A DNA stretch of 64,000 nt from JARBUG01 sp035628915 (GTDB taxonomy: Bacteria; Bacillota; Sulfobacillia; Symbiobacteriales; Symbiobacteriaceae), in NCBI GenBank assembly GCA_035628915.1, contig DASPIW010000044.1, positions 62,001-126,000 of the forward strand, given 5' to 3'. Position 1 is the first letter of the stretch; the number at the start of each line of letters is the position of its first letter. Below the pieces are notes generated by a model. That model was not told the DNA's origin. It ran no database searches and was given only the letters and a program-made list of their open reading frames with translations. Shown in pieces: positions 8,907-17,852 of the stretch. A program made the position numbers and the translations under genes.

Positions 8907-9590
8907 ATGCATCAACGCCTGCAGCATGTGCAGTGGCTCTTTTTGGACCCCTCGGTGCTGCTCAACGAGAACGATACGGAAAAGGAAGCGCGGCGCCTCG
9001 CCGCGGCGGCGCTCGCCCGGCGGGGGAGCCCCGTGGACCTGGAGCGGGTTGAACGCGCCTGGATGCAGGCCATCGCATCGCCCAGGCCCGTCCATCCGCT
9101 GGTCGGGGCGATTCAACTGCTGGCACCGGACCCCGCATCGGCGGTTACGATTCTGGATGAAGTCAGCCGGTCGCTCCGCAGCCTCGACACGCTTTACTCC
9201 GGCCTGCAGCTGGCCCTGAACAGCCTGGGCCGGCAGGTGAAGCTGGGCGTCATCGGACCGTACCGGCTGCCCGGCACACGCGCCCGGCTGGAGAAGTTCC
9301 ACCTCTCCTTCCCGGTGGTCGCCCTCAGCGACGAGCAAAACCTGTCCCACAAGCTGGACCTGAGCGGGCGCCCTGACCCGGCACTCTTCACATGGGCCCT
9401 GCGCAAGGCGGGCTGCCCCGCCTCGCTGGCGGCCTTCGCCAGCGACCGGGTCGATCTCGGGCTGGCCCCTGCGAAGACGGCGGGCATGACCACGGTCTGG
9501 GTCCGGGTGACGAACTACAAGCTGCGCTACCCCCGCAATTCGGCAGAGACGCCGGACCTCACGGCCAACACGCTTGGCGAGCTGGCATAG
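8907..9590 (+). CDS. HAD-superfamily-like protein, probably degenerate
   Basis: 227 residues resembling HAD hydrolases. Motif IV is recognisable (FASDRVDLGLAPAKTAGMTTVWV region, where relatives have GDRLDNDIxPAKxAGM). Motif I reads LFLDPSVLL: the first Asp is kept but the second Asp of DxD is Ser, so ordinary phosphatase activity is doubtful. The ATG at 8907 follows GGGGGTGG and a good promoter; an in-frame ATG at 8841 lies inside that promoter. Substrate unknown. Confidence 0.7.
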   Translation: MHQRLQHVQWLFLDPSVLLNENDTEKEARRLAAAALARRGSPVDLERVERAWMQAIASPRPVHPLVGAIQLLAPDPASAVTILDEVSRSLRSLDTLYSGLQLALNSLGRQVKLGVIGPYRLPGTRARLEKFHLSFPVVALSDEQNLSHKLDLSGRPDPALFTWALRKAGCPASLAAFASDRVDLGLAPAKTAGMTTVWVRVTNYKLRYPRNSAETPDLTANTLGELA

Positions 9591-9604
9591 GCAACGACAT
9601 CAGT

Positions 9605-9636
9605 AAGGCAGCAACCGCGTGGGTTGCTGCCTTTTG
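9605..9636 (+). terminator. Intrinsic terminator
   Basis: 10-bp perfect stem (9607-9616 with 9622-9631), five-base loop, followed by TTTT, 15 bases after the HAD-like gene. Confidence 0.9.
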
Positions 9637-9681
9637 CGTCACTTCGCCGCCGTTCCCCGATTAGGCAGGAGCCGGCACCGT

Positions 9682-10065
9682 TCATGCTCGGCGGCCGCCG
9701 GCCAGCAGGAAGGCCGTCAGGGCAACGGAGAGGGTCACCAGAATCAGGCCGACCCGATGCGTGAGCAACATGGCCGCCTGGGCCGGCTTTCCGATGCTCA
9801 GTAACGCTCCGGAAACGAACATGACAAGAAAGAGCAGCGCAGTGACGACTACGGCCACCACAGTCAATGACCTGAGAGCACCGCCTGTGCGCACGTGGTA
9901 GACCGTGACTGCGGCAGCGATCACTGTCCCCAGGGCAATCAGTTTGTGTACCGTGAAGATCGCCCCGTTGTACGGCTTCCCGGCATAGCCCAGCCAGATA
10001 CCCGACAGCAAACCAAGGACCAGCAACAGACCTGTCAGCATCATTCTTGATGCGATTGCACTCAC
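9682..10065 (-). CDS. Four-helix membrane protein of unknown function
   Basis: 127 residues with four predicted membrane helices (about 8-26, 40-58, 68-90, 100-122). Histidines occur at TVHKLIA, VYHVRTG and LTHRVGL, a pattern seen in small cytochrome-b-like proteins, but I cannot assign haem binding. The start is a GTG with GGAGG about ten bases upstream. It has its own candidate promoter, so it is probably monocistronic. Confidence 0.7.
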   Translation of the reverse strand: MSAIASRMMLTGLLLVLGLLSGIWLGYAGKPYNGAIFTVHKLIALGTVIAAAVTVYHVRTGGALRSLTVVAVVVTALLFLVMFVSGALLSIGKPAQAAMLLTHRVGLILVTLSVALTAFLLAGGRRA

Positions 10066-10092
10066 GTCAGCAACGCCTCCACCCGGTGTGAT

Positions 10093-10111
10093 GGCTCGGC
10101 ACAGCCGAGCC
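10093..10111. other. Short hairpin in the leader of the 9682-10065 gene
   Basis: 8-bp perfect stem (GGCTCGGC/GCCGAGCC) with a three-base loop, just downstream of the candidate promoter on minus. No T-run; role unknown. Confidence 0.4.
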
Positions 10112-10119
10112 CAACCAAT

Positions 10120-10148
10120 ATTCTAGCGGAGAGCCCGACCGGGTTCAG
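10120..10148 (-). promoter_or_regulatory. Candidate promoter for the four-helix membrane protein gene
   Basis: On minus, CTGAAC (10143-10148), 17-base spacer, TAGAAT (10120-10125). Confidence 0.45.
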
Positions 10149-10196
10149 TACCCGAAAGTGTGATTTGTACGGGGCAGTATTCAGACCGCGGCTCAC

Positions 10197-12884
10197 TCAC
10201 AAGAGTGATTCGCCGTTCAGCAGCCCCGCCTGGCGGGCGCGGGCGACCGCCTGCGTCCGGTTGGCGGCCCCGAGTTTGGCAAAGATGTTGCTGACGTGCT
10301 TCTTCACCGTGTTGAGGGAGAGGAACAGCCGATCCGCCATCGCTTGATTGGAGCAGCCCGCCGCAAGGAGGGACAGGATCTCCAACTCCCGGCGGCTCAG
10401 GGCTTCGGCCGGTGCACCGCGGGGGGCGGCCTCAGAGGGGAGTGCAGCCAGGATCTTCCGGACGTAGCCCGGCGACACTTGCCCAAGTTGGTTCCGGTTG
10501 ATCAGGACCCCCAGCGGTTCGGCGAGGGCGGCTCCTTCGTGGACGAACGAGCCTGTGAAACCTTCCGGCTCCGCCAATTCCAGGGCGGCGCGGCACACGG
10601 CCAGGCTGGCTTCCCCCTCCCCCCTTACGGCCAAGACCTGTGCGCGGATCAGCAGAGCACGCAGGGCGATCGGTACGAGGCGGGCGTCAAGCGCCCGGCT
10701 CACCAGACGGTCGCTGAGCTCGAGGGCGCACAGCGCCGCAGCTTGCTCGTGCCGGGTCCGGGCCCGATGCAGCAGGGTTCGCAGGGCGCTGTTGTACAGC
10801 AGCCCGTCCTCGTAGCTGATGTTGTGGCCAATCGGAAGGTCGAACCATCGCCCTTCGAGCACCGATTCGGCAGCGGTGAGGCGGTCCCGGGCCAGTTCGA
10901 TGCAGACCTGCTCGGAGATCACTTCGGATCTGACCCAGGCAGGTGCGCCGGACTGCATGAGGCTGACGGCCGTATCAACCTCCCGGCGGGCAGCTTCCAG
11001 GTCGCCTTCCGCGCGATGCAGGCGCGCCAGGACGGCCCGGCCATAGATCTCGCCGTCCGGATAGCCGCCCAGTCTGGCCAGCCGGACGGCGCGGTCAAGG
11101 TACCGGCGGGCCTGGCCGACCTGCAGCCACTCGCAGCAGACCTGCCCCCGTGCGCCATACAGGACCGAGCCCATGGGTGGTGGCGACCCGGCCGCGTCCA
11201 GCCGTGCGGTTACCTGGGAGGCAGCTTCCACCGCGAGGTGGTACTGGCCGTACCGGAGGGCGATCTGCGTGAGTATGGAGACCCCCAGCAACTCCGCGCC
11301 AAAGCTCCCCATTGCCCGACCGCCCCAGGCGGCCTTCTGGCAGACCGCCACCGCTTCGGCAAACTTGCCCGACAGCATGTAGGCGGCAGCGATCCCGTTA
11401 TAGGCAAGGCTGCGCACATAGCCGTCGCCCTCCGGCGCCAGTTCCAGCGCCCGGGCCGCCAGGTCCTGTCCCCCAGGCGCATCTCCCTGCCCGATGAGCA
11501 GGTAGGACTGGAGCGCTAACCACTCCGCACGCAGGGCCAGATCCCCCGTCTCCGCTCCGGCCCGGGAGAAGGCGCCGTGCAGCCGCTCCAGGTATGGTTC
11601 CGCCCGGACGAAGGTGCCGCGCATCAGGTGCATCCAGGCGAATGCCAGGTTGGCCCTGGGGCTGCGCAGCCGCATCTCTGCCGGGATGGCATCGAGCCAT
11701 TCCTCCACGGTTTTCGCGTACCCCTGGACGATCATGCCAGTCGCGCAGCGCTCGAGCTGTTGGACGGCCAGCCCGTAATCCTTCGCGTCGAGTGCGTGGC
11801 GAACGGCCTCGCCCGGCATGCCCGCCTGGTCGAACCAACGGCTCGCCCGCCGGTGGAGTTCCGCTTCCTGCTCCTTCCCGTGGGCGTTCCGGGCGCTGCG
11901 AAGCAGGTCGGCAAACAGGTGGTGATAGCGATACCAGCATTGTTCATCATCCAGCGGGATTATGAACAGGTTGGTATGGTACAGGCGCTCCAGCATGGCA
12001 GTGCCGTCCGTGCGCCCGGTGACGGCGTCGCACAGCGGTCCGCTCAGACGGTTCAGGACCGCAGTCTGCAGCAGGAACTCCTGAACTTCCGGCGGCTGCA
12101 GGCTGAGCACTTCTTCCGTAAGGTAGCTCATGATGTGCCGGTGGCTCCCGCTCAGCCCGGCTACAAAACCGGACGGGTCACGCCGGTCGCGCATGGAGAG
12201 GCCGGCCAGCTGCAGCCCGGCGATCCAGCCCTCGGTCTTCTCTTCGAGCGCACTGATGTCCGCCGGCGACAGGCTGAGTCCCATCACGTTGCCCAGGAAC
12301 ACGTCGGCCTCGTCGCGGGTAAAGCGCAGGTCTGCCGCACGGATCTCGGTGATCTGGTTGTTGGCCCGCAGGCGGGCCAGCGGCAGCGGGGGGTCCTCGC
12401 GCGTCAGCAGGGCGAGGTGCATGTTGCCGGGCTGGTTGGCGATCAGATGTGACAGGGCTGCCTGGATGGTGCGGTCCCGGATCACGTGCAAATCGTCGAG
12501 CACCAACAGAAACCGGATCCCGACTGCCACGATATCGTTGACCAGGCTGGCACTGATGATCTCGGCGGGGGGAAGCTGCCCTGCGTTCAGGACGCCTGCG
12601 ACTTCCCGGCCCAGCGTGCCGTCCACGTGCTGCAAGGCGGCGACCAGGTATGCATAAAAGCGCGCCGGATCATCGTCGGACCGGTCCAGGGCCAGCCAGG
12701 CGGCGGGCAAATCCAGGCCGCCGGCCCACTGGGCCGCACACGTGGATTTTCCGAACCCCGCCGGCGCAGAGATAAGCGTCAGTTGCCGTCCCATCATCAG
12801 TCCCTCGTCCAGACGCTGGAGCAACAGGGGGCGGGCGACCCGTTTGAAAGGGATTGCTGGACGGCGAAGTTTCGTTGCAAGCAT
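10197..12884 (-). CDS. LuxR-family ATP-dependent regulator of the MalT/LAL type
   Basis: 895-residue STAND-type transcription activator. N-terminal NTPase with Walker A APAGFGKST (residues 40-48), Walker B region FLLVLDDLHVI, a long TPR-like helical sensor (about 380-800), and a C-terminal LuxR helix-turn-helix (LSRRELEILSLLAAGCSNQ to LNTVKKHVSNIFAKLG). Full length for the family. Such proteins bind an inducer, oligomerise with ATP and activate nearby operons. No catabolic operon is adjacent, so the target and inducer are unknown. Confidence 0.93.
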   Translation of the reverse strand: MLATKLRRPAIPFKRVARPLLLQRLDEGLMMGRQLTLISAPAGFGKSTCAAQWAGGLDLPAAWLALDRSDDDPARFYAYLVAALQHVDGTLGREVAGVLNAGQLPPAEIISASLVNDIVAVGIRFLLVLDDLHVIRDRTIQAALSHLIANQPGNMHLALLTREDPPLPLARLRANNQITEIRAADLRFTRDEADVFLGNVMGLSLSPADISALEEKTEGWIAGLQLAGLSMRDRRDPSGFVAGLSGSHRHIMSYLTEEVLSLQPPEVQEFLLQTAVLNRLSGPLCDAVTGRTDGTAMLERLYHTNLFIIPLDDEQCWYRYHHLFADLLRSARNAHGKEQEAELHRRASRWFDQAGMPGEAVRHALDAKDYGLAVQQLERCATGMIVQGYAKTVEEWLDAIPAEMRLRSPRANLAFAWMHLMRGTFVRAEPYLERLHGAFSRAGAETGDLALRAEWLALQSYLLIGQGDAPGGQDLAARALELAPEGDGYVRSLAYNGIAAAYMLSGKFAEAVAVCQKAAWGGRAMGSFGAELLGVSILTQIALRYGQYHLAVEAASQVTARLDAAGSPPPMGSVLYGARGQVCCEWLQVGQARRYLDRAVRLARLGGYPDGEIYGRAVLARLHRAEGDLEAARREVDTAVSLMQSGAPAWVRSEVISEQVCIELARDRLTAAESVLEGRWFDLPIGHNISYEDGLLYNSALRTLLHRARTRHEQAAALCALELSDRLVSRALDARLVPIALRALLIRAQVLAVRGEGEASLAVCRAALELAEPEGFTGSFVHEGAALAEPLGVLINRNQLGQVSPGYVRKILAALPSEAAPRGAPAEALSRRELEILSLLAAGCSNQAMADRLFLSLNTVKKHVSNIFAKLGAANRTQAVARARQAGLLNGESLL

Positions 12885-13007
12885 GGCACCATCACGTCCT
12901 GTCTGATCACAGATCCTCCGTCAGCGGTCTGAAGTCCTACTATTCAGCCCGCTCGTCTACTTTCCCTATCGGTTGTTACCCGGATTTGTGCCGGCGGCAG
13001 AATCGAA

Positions 13008-13043
13008 AAGGCAGCGACCTTCCCGGTCGCTGCCCCCCTTTTT
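13008..13043 (-). terminator. Intrinsic terminator of the Ig-like repeat protein gene
   Basis: 10-bp perfect stem (13010-13019 with 13025-13034), five-base loop, TTTT on the minus side. Confidence 0.75.
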
Positions 13044-13049
13044 CTGCTG

Positions 13050-14954
13050 CTACAGGTACTGGACGAGGGCCGCCAGCGTTTCGGCCTGTTCCGGCGTCAA
13101 CGTCTCGCTGTCACGGCCGGTCCGGGCTGCGAGCGCCTCCAGGAACGCCTGGATCTGCCCGGCCTTCGTGTTGCTGTCGTTCCCAGCCTTTTCGGCCGCC
13201 CGGAGCATGGCGCAGAGCGGTTCGGCCTGGACGCCGCTCCCGGCGAAGGCCGTGGTCAGGGTACACAGGCTCTCGGCGGTAACGTCGACGGTGAAAGAGA
13301 CGGAAGCGCCGCCCTGGTTGCCCGCCCGGTCCGTGGCCGCGGCGCTGTGCTGGTGGCGGCCCGGGGTGAAGGCGTAAGCCGGCCCGACAATATCGGCGCA
13401 GGTGGACGTGGCGATCCCGGACAGATCGTCCCCGGCCGTACAGCGGATATCGATGGTCTGATCGACGGTATAGGCGGCGCTACTACCGTCATAGGCAACC
13501 TGCGGTCCGGTCTTGTCGATGTTGATCTCCGGCAGGGTGACGGCGGCGGTATTCCCGGCTGCATCAGCGGCGGTGCCGCTGGCGCTCTGCCCGCCCGCCT
13601 CGGCGTTGAGAACCGTCTGGTCCGTACAGGCGGTGATCCCGGAAACGTCGTCAGTACACGTGAAAGTGACGGTCACATCGCCGCTGTACCACCCGGCGGC
13701 GTTCGGCGCCCGGTCCGGGGCGCCCTCAATCGCCGGCGGGGTTTTGTCGATCCAGACGGCGACGCTCCGGTGCGGTTCGGCATTGCCGGCCTGATCGGCG
13801 CTCCAGAATTCCACAATCGCCGTGCCTTCCCGGTCAACCGTCAGCACCGTCCCCTCCTGCGGGGTTCCGTCGCCCAGCCGGAAATAGGTGGCCGCCACCC
13901 CCGAAAGCGCATCGGCCGCCGCGAAGGTCACCGTTACGTCCCGGTTCTGCCACGTGAACGGCGCCTGCGCTTCCGTCACCGGAGGCGTAAAGTCGATGTT
14001 GATGCCCGCCAGGTCGGCGGACGCCTCGTTCCCGGCCTGGTCGACAGCCGTGCCCGATACGGCCTGGCCGCCCGCTCCCGCCAGCAGCGTCGTGGGGCCC
14101 GGGCAGGCGACGATCGCCGAGATGTCGTCCGAGCACCGGAACGCAACGGTAACGGGGCCGCTGTACCAGCCGTTACGGTCCGGCGCCCGGTCGGGGATGC
14201 CCTCGATACGGGGCGGCGTGCGGTCAATATTGATTCCCTTCACCACGGCTTCCGCCATGTTGCCCGCATGGTCAGACGCGGCACCGGCGGCGCCCTGGTC
14301 CGCCCCCTCCGCCGTCACCTCGGCCGGACCGCTGCATTCGGCAATGCCGGAAAGATCATCTGCACAGACAAAGGTGAGCGTAACCGGGCCATTGTACCAG
14401 CCGTGGGGGCCGGGGACCCGGTCCGGGGCGCCCTGGATTTTCGGCGGCGTGCGGTCGATCCGGACCGTCTCACGTTTGGCCGCCTCGGCGTTCCCAGCCA
14501 GGTCGACGCTCCAGAATTCGAGGAGATGGACGCCCTCGCCCGCGACCCGAATGTTAGTTCCGACCTGCGGGGCGGCGCCGTCGAGTGCGTAGTACGTGGC
14601 CAGCACGCCGGACCGGTCATCGAACGCCAAAAGCGTGACCGTCACATCCCCGTTCTGCCATGTGGACGGAGCGCTGACCTCCGTTACCGGCGCCGCCACG
14701 TCGCGCCCGGATGTCGCAACCCCGGCGCCGGCGGCGAGGCCAAGTGCGGCGATCTGCACCTGCGCAGCGGCAGGCGTCGGGCCCCCGCTCAGAGCTGCCG
14801 TGGCGCCGAGAACGGAACGATACGCCTGCGGCGACGGTTCAGGAGTAGCTGCTGCAAGGGCGCCTGCCGGTGCCGCCGCGGCCACCAGCAGAAACGCCGC
14901 CCCAGCGGCGAGCGCTCGACGCGCGGGTCCTCTGCTCGTGTGCAACGCATTCAT
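13050..14954 (-). CDS. Secreted Ig-like repeat protein with a helical C-terminal domain
   Basis: 634 residues with an N-terminal signal peptide (about 1-36, ALAAGAAFLLVAAAAPAGA). Six repeats of roughly 80-90 residues follow. Two have WQNGDVTVT/WQNRDVTVT plus SGVLATYY/SGVAATYF, three have GWYNGPVT/GWYSGPVT plus DDLSGIAEC-like Cys pairs, and a last one is divergent. Each ends in DRTPP/DKTPP. These look like bacterial Ig-like (OmpL47-like) domains. The last 65 residues are helical (AGQIQAFLEALAARTG) and resemble the FIMAH module of similar exported proteins. There is no LPXTG anchor. Probably a surface or matrix protein; ligand unknown. Confidence 0.82.
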   Translation of the reverse strand: MNALHTSRGPARRALAAGAAFLLVAAAAPAGALAAATPEPSPQAYRSVLGATAALSGGPTPAAAQVQIAALGLAAGAGVATSGRDVAAPVTEVSAPSTWQNGDVTVTLLAFDDRSGVLATYYALDGAAPQVGTNIRVAGEGVHLLEFWSVDLAGNAEAAKRETVRIDRTPPKIQGAPDRVPGPHGWYNGPVTLTFVCADDLSGIAECSGPAEVTAEGADQGAAGAASDHAGNMAEAVVKGINIDRTPPRIEGIPDRAPDRNGWYSGPVTVAFRCSDDISAIVACPGPTTLLAGAGGQAVSGTAVDQAGNEASADLAGINIDFTPPVTEAQAPFTWQNRDVTVTFAAADALSGVAATYFRLGDGTPQEGTVLTVDREGTAIVEFWSADQAGNAEPHRSVAVWIDKTPPAIEGAPDRAPNAAGWYSGDVTVTFTCTDDVSGITACTDQTVLNAEAGGQSASGTAADAAGNTAAVTLPEINIDKTGPQVAYDGSSAAYTVDQTIDIRCTAGDDLSGIATSTCADIVGPAYAFTPGRHQHSAAATDRAGNQGGASVSFTVDVTAESLCTLTTAFAGSGVQAEPLCAMLRAAEKAGNDSNTKAGQIQAFLEALAARTGRDSETLTPEQAETLAALVQYL

Positions 14955-15070
14955 GAGATAACCGCCCCCTGCGGACCGTGTTCACCATACACCATGTTTT
15001 CGAAGACACGCCGCCGCTTTGTAAGCGCGATCGGCTGCGCAGGGGGGGCACCGCATGGCGTTCCGGCAAG

Positions 15071-15102
15071 AAAAAGCCCGCCGCTCAGCAGCGGCAGGCT
15101 CC
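15071..15102 (-). terminator. Intrinsic terminator of the 107-residue gene
   Basis: About 10-bp stem with one mismatch (GAGCCTGCCGCT with AGCGGCGGGC on minus) followed by TTTTT. Confidence 0.7.
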
Positions 15103-15113
15103 TCTGTCAACGA

Positions 15114-15437
15114 TCAGACCTGGGTGTGGGTCAGCAGAAGGGTCTTGACGGTGACGGTGATGATCTCCTCCATCTCGCCCTGCTTGTGGAGGATCTTGAA
15201 CTCGACGGGCTCCTGCAGGAGCTTGAGCGGTTTGATCTTGATCAGCTCGATGATGGGGGCGCCGGGCTTGTCGGGGGTCGGGAAGACGAGATGCTGGACG
15301 AAGACTTCATCGGTCGGCACTTCGACCGGCATGTAGATGGCCAGGATGCCTGAAGGATGGGGACCAAAGGCCAGGGTGACCTCCTCCAGGGCGGCAAGGG
15401 CAAGGTGAATGGACTTTGGGAACTCGGGAGTCGTCAT
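15114..15437 (-). CDS. Conserved hypothetical protein, 107 residues
   Basis: Soluble alpha/beta protein beginning MTTPEFPKSIHLALAAL. The ATG at 15437 is chosen because AGGAGG lies nine bases upstream. No signal peptide, membrane helix or catalytic motif is evident. Monocistronic, with its own terminator. I do not recognise the family. Confidence 0.7.
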   Translation of the reverse strand: MTTPEFPKSIHLALAALEEVTLAFGPHPSGILAIYMPVEVPTDEVFVQHLVFPTPDKPGAPIIELIKIKPLKLLQEPVEFKILHKQGEMEEIITVTVKTLLLTHTQV

Positions 15438-15546
15438 TTGCTGATTCCTCCTTCTGATCCGGTGACAAATATGTGGAACAGTTTTCAGTTTAGTATTACT
15501 GAAGTGAATTTTCAAGTCTGCCGAACGTTGCATCGGGCGTCGAAGA

Positions 15547-15570
15547 AACCGGGGAGAGGTCCCCCCGGTT
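15547..15570 (-). terminator. Candidate terminator of the NADH dehydrogenase gene
   Basis: 8-bp stem (15547-15554 with 15563-15570), T-rich on the minus side, about 80 bases after the stop. Confidence 0.55.
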
Positions 15571-15647
15571 GTGTGGCGCAGCCTGCTTACTTGGACTTCG
15601 GGTTGGTATACGCCACCTGCCCCGCGACGATGGCGGCGACCGCCGCC

Positions 15648-17129
15648 TCAGCGACTCCGGGCTTCCGGACGGGCGGCCGGCGACGCAACCCTGGGCCGGG
15701 GCGCAACGGGACCCTTGCTCCCCCGCAGGTAGCGCTGGGGCGCCCGCAGCAGCCGGCCGACCAGGGGCATGACGCCGCCGCCCGTCTCCCAGGCGTGGTG
15801 AGCTTCCACCAGGTTCTTGATCATGAGCGCGGGCATGCCTGCGAACTGCTCCTCCCCCATCTGCCCGACGCCCTGCAGCCGCCCCAGGGAGGCGAAGGCG
15901 CCCCGGATATGCGGCACGAACGGCGTCTCCGCCCGCCCCCGCACGCGGGCGACCAGGTTGTGCCCGGCCGTATGGCCCATCTGGACCGCCGCCTGGGCCG
16001 AAGGCGGCAGTTCCCGCCCGGTTGCGGGGTCGGTGAACGCCGCGGAGTCGCCCACCACGTAGACTTCCGGGTGGCCGGCGGCCCGCAGATAGGCATCTAC
16101 TTTCGCGCGGCCCCGGGGCGTCACCTCAAATCCCGATTCCGCCAGGATACCGCTGCCGCGCACGCCGCCCGACCAGACGAGCAGGTCGAAACCGAGGGTC
16201 GACTGGTCCTTGAAGTGGATTTCATTCGGCTCGACCCGCGCGATGGGGTTGCCGGCCCGGATTTCGATCCCTTTGGACTGCAGCACATTCCGGGCGACGC
16301 GCACCAGCTCCGGGGCAAAGCCGGCCATGATCTCCGGCCCCGCCTCCACCAGGGTGAGGCGGATGCGGCTGCCGAATTCGTCAGCCAGTTCGCCAGCCAC
16401 TTCCACGCCAGTCAGGCCGCCGCCGGCCACGACCACGTGCCGCACGGCGTCGCCCGATTCGGCCAGCATGGCCTTCAGCCGCTCCCGCAGGCGGGTGGCG
16501 CTCTGCCAGTTGCCGACGATCATGCCGTGTTCGGCCACGCCGGGCAGCCCGAAGTACTCCGGGTCGCTGCCGAGCCCAAAAACAAGGTAGTCGTACGCCA
16601 GCGAGTCGCCCGAGGCCAACTCCACCCGCCGGCCTTCGATATCGACGCGCGTGACCCGGTCGACCACCAGCCGGCCGGGCCGGGCGATGATCCGGGAGAG
16701 CGGCACCCGCACGGCCTCCGGCTGTTCGCCGGCCACATAGGTGTGCAGTTCGGTGGTAAACCAGTGGTACTTGTCCCCGTTGACCAGCACCAGATCGTAG
16801 TCCGGGGGCAGGTGGTCCTGCAGTTCGAGGAAGCTGGTGAGGCCGGCGTAGCCGGCGCCCAGGACGACGACGCGGGCCCGTGGGGGCTTGCCCGGGGCGG
16901 GGCGGGCGCCAGGTGCGGGGCCCGGGGCTGGACCGGGGCCGGCCCCGGGCGCCTTCTCCCCCATGACGGCCGTGGCGGCGCGAAACGGCAGCGTCCCCAG
17001 CCGTTCGCCGAGTTCCGCCGCCTTTGTCAGCGTTTCGCTCTTGCCGCCGGCCATGCGCCGGGCTGCCTCCCAGGGAAGCCTGGCCATCTCCTCCCCCAGT
17101 CTCAATCCCTCACGGAACAGATCACGCAT
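15648..17129 (-). CDS. Type II NADH dehydrogenase (NDH-2) like FAD oxidoreductase
   Basis: 493 residues. After an unusual 82-residue N-terminal extension (helical, then a Gly/Ala/Pro linker) comes the pyridine nucleotide-disulfide oxidoreductase fold: FAD motif VVVLGAGYAGLTS (91-96), NADH motif VVVAGGGLTGVEVAGEL and the second FAD site VYVVGDSAAF. NDH-2 enzymes feed NADH electrons to quinone at the membrane surface without pumping protons. The ATG at 17129 has GGAGGAG eight bases upstream; longer in-frame starts lack a site. The extension may be a membrane or partner contact. Confidence 0.88.
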   Translation of the reverse strand: MRDLFREGLRLGEEMARLPWEAARRMAGGKSETLTKAAELGERLGTLPFRAATAVMGEKAPGAGPGPAPGPAPGARPAPGKPPRARVVVLGAGYAGLTSFLELQDHLPPDYDLVLVNGDKYHWFTTELHTYVAGEQPEAVRVPLSRIIARPGRLVVDRVTRVDIEGRRVELASGDSLAYDYLVFGLGSDPEYFGLPGVAEHGMIVGNWQSATRLRERLKAMLAESGDAVRHVVVAGGGLTGVEVAGELADEFGSRIRLTLVEAGPEIMAGFAPELVRVARNVLQSKGIEIRAGNPIARVEPNEIHFKDQSTLGFDLLVWSGGVRGSGILAESGFEVTPRGRAKVDAYLRAAGHPEVYVVGDSAAFTDPATGRELPPSAQAAVQMGHTAGHNLVARVRGRAETPFVPHIRGAFASLGRLQGVGQMGEEQFAGMPALMIKNLVEAHHAWETGGGVMPLVGRLLRAPQRYLRGSKGPVAPRPRVASPAARPEARSR

Positions 17130-17315
17130 GGTCGGCACTCCTCCAGGTACGTAATACTGGTAGGATGCCCTGGACTGCCCGGATTCACATGTGGAAGCGC
17201 GGCAAACGGTTTCCACCGCTTTCCAATCAATCGCATGCAAGTCCTGCGGGCAATCCGGCCACAATACTAGTGTTCCCGAGGATGCTCCACAAATTTAACG
17301 AGGGGGTATTCCTTC

Positions 17316-17582
17316 ATGGCCAACAATCGCGCTCAGCTCACGGGGAACAACATTACCGGTGTCAGCGGTGCTCAGCATGGTGCCCAGCGGAATGCTCAGG
17401 CTATGCAGCGTGCGGGGTCTGCCACCCAGACCGGCTACGAGTTTGGCGCTGAGCTCGGCGGGACGACGGCGGGTGCGGGTCTGGCTGGTAACAACATTAC
17501 CGGCGTGAGCGGCGCCCAGCACGGCGCCCAGAAGAACGCTCAGGCCATGCAGCGGCTTGGCCGCAATCGCGGTCAGTTCTAG
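17316..17582 (+). CDS. Gamma-type small acid-soluble spore protein-like protein
   Basis: 88-residue hydrophilic protein rich in Gln, Asn, Gly and Ala. It is built of two near-identical blocks (NNITGVSGAQHGAQRNAQAM at about 10 and its copy at about 58) joined by a spacer. Repeated AQ/NAQ-rich blocks are typical of the gamma SASP (SspE) family, a spore-core amino-acid reserve with GPR cleavage sites. GAGGGGG precedes the ATG. This is the best evidence in the window that the organism sporulates. Family assignment is by composition and repeat pattern, so moderate confidence. Confidence 0.7.
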   Translation: MANNRAQLTGNNITGVSGAQHGAQRNAQAMQRAGSATQTGYEFGAELGGTTAGAGLAGNNITGVSGAQHGAQKNAQAMQRLGRNRGQF

Positions 17583-17601
17583 CTGAACAGGGAACAGGGA
17601 G

Positions 17602-17630
17602 GGGCTTCGGCTTTGGCCGGGGCCCTTTCT
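17602..17630 (+). terminator. Intrinsic terminator of the spore protein gene
   Basis: 10-bp stem with two G-U pairs (17602-17611 with 17616-17625), UUUG loop, then TTTCT. Confidence 0.65.
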
Positions 17631-17654
17631 GCTTTGCTATCAGCAGGTCGGGGC

Positions 17655-17738
17655 GGTCGGGAGGAGTGCGTCGGCACAAGTGCCACCCGCCCGATGGACC
17701 CCAGGTGGCACAAACGCTCCTCAGCGCCCCTCCCGACC
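17655..17738. repeat. Long imperfect inverted repeat
   Basis: Outer arms of 10 bp (17655-17664 with 17729-17738) and inner arms of 8 bp (17680-17687 with 17704-17711) are perfect. The segments between them also partly pair, giving an elongated hairpin of about 84 nt in the spacer between the spore protein and tetR genes. Function unknown. Confidence 0.6.
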
Positions 17739-17781
17739 TCCCCTCCTCCAGCGAGAACCCGTCCAACGCGGGCGAAGAGTC

Positions 17782-17836
17782 TTGCAAGAAACACCCAGGT
17801 CGTGTTATAAAGTGAATGAGCACTCGCTTTTTATGG
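17782..17836 (+). promoter_or_regulatory. tetR-fabF promoter with overlapping TetR-type operator
   Basis: TTGCAA (17782-17787), 18-base spacer, TATAAA (17806-17811). Just downstream, GAATGAGCACTCGCTT (from 17814) resembles the dyad sites of TetR-family fatty-acid regulators (AATGAG...CTCATT). It covers the expected transcription start, so autorepression is likely. Confidence 0.6.
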
Positions 17837-17852
17837 AAGGTGGCGTTGCTGC

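Noticed and set aside
15577..15672. About 33-residue peptide (ending AGQVAYTNPKSK) overlapping the 3' end of the NADH dehydrogenase gene
   Set aside because: The amino-acid sequence looks plausible but there is no ribosome site, and it could equally be an alternative-frame tail of the dehydrogenase.
17700..17738. Possible T-box antiterminator (AGGTGGCAC...AGCGCCCCT) upstream of tetR
   Set aside because: The conserved TGGNACCGCG core is not kept (TGGCACAAACG), there is no convincing terminator or specifier region, and a tetR gene is an unlikely T-box target.
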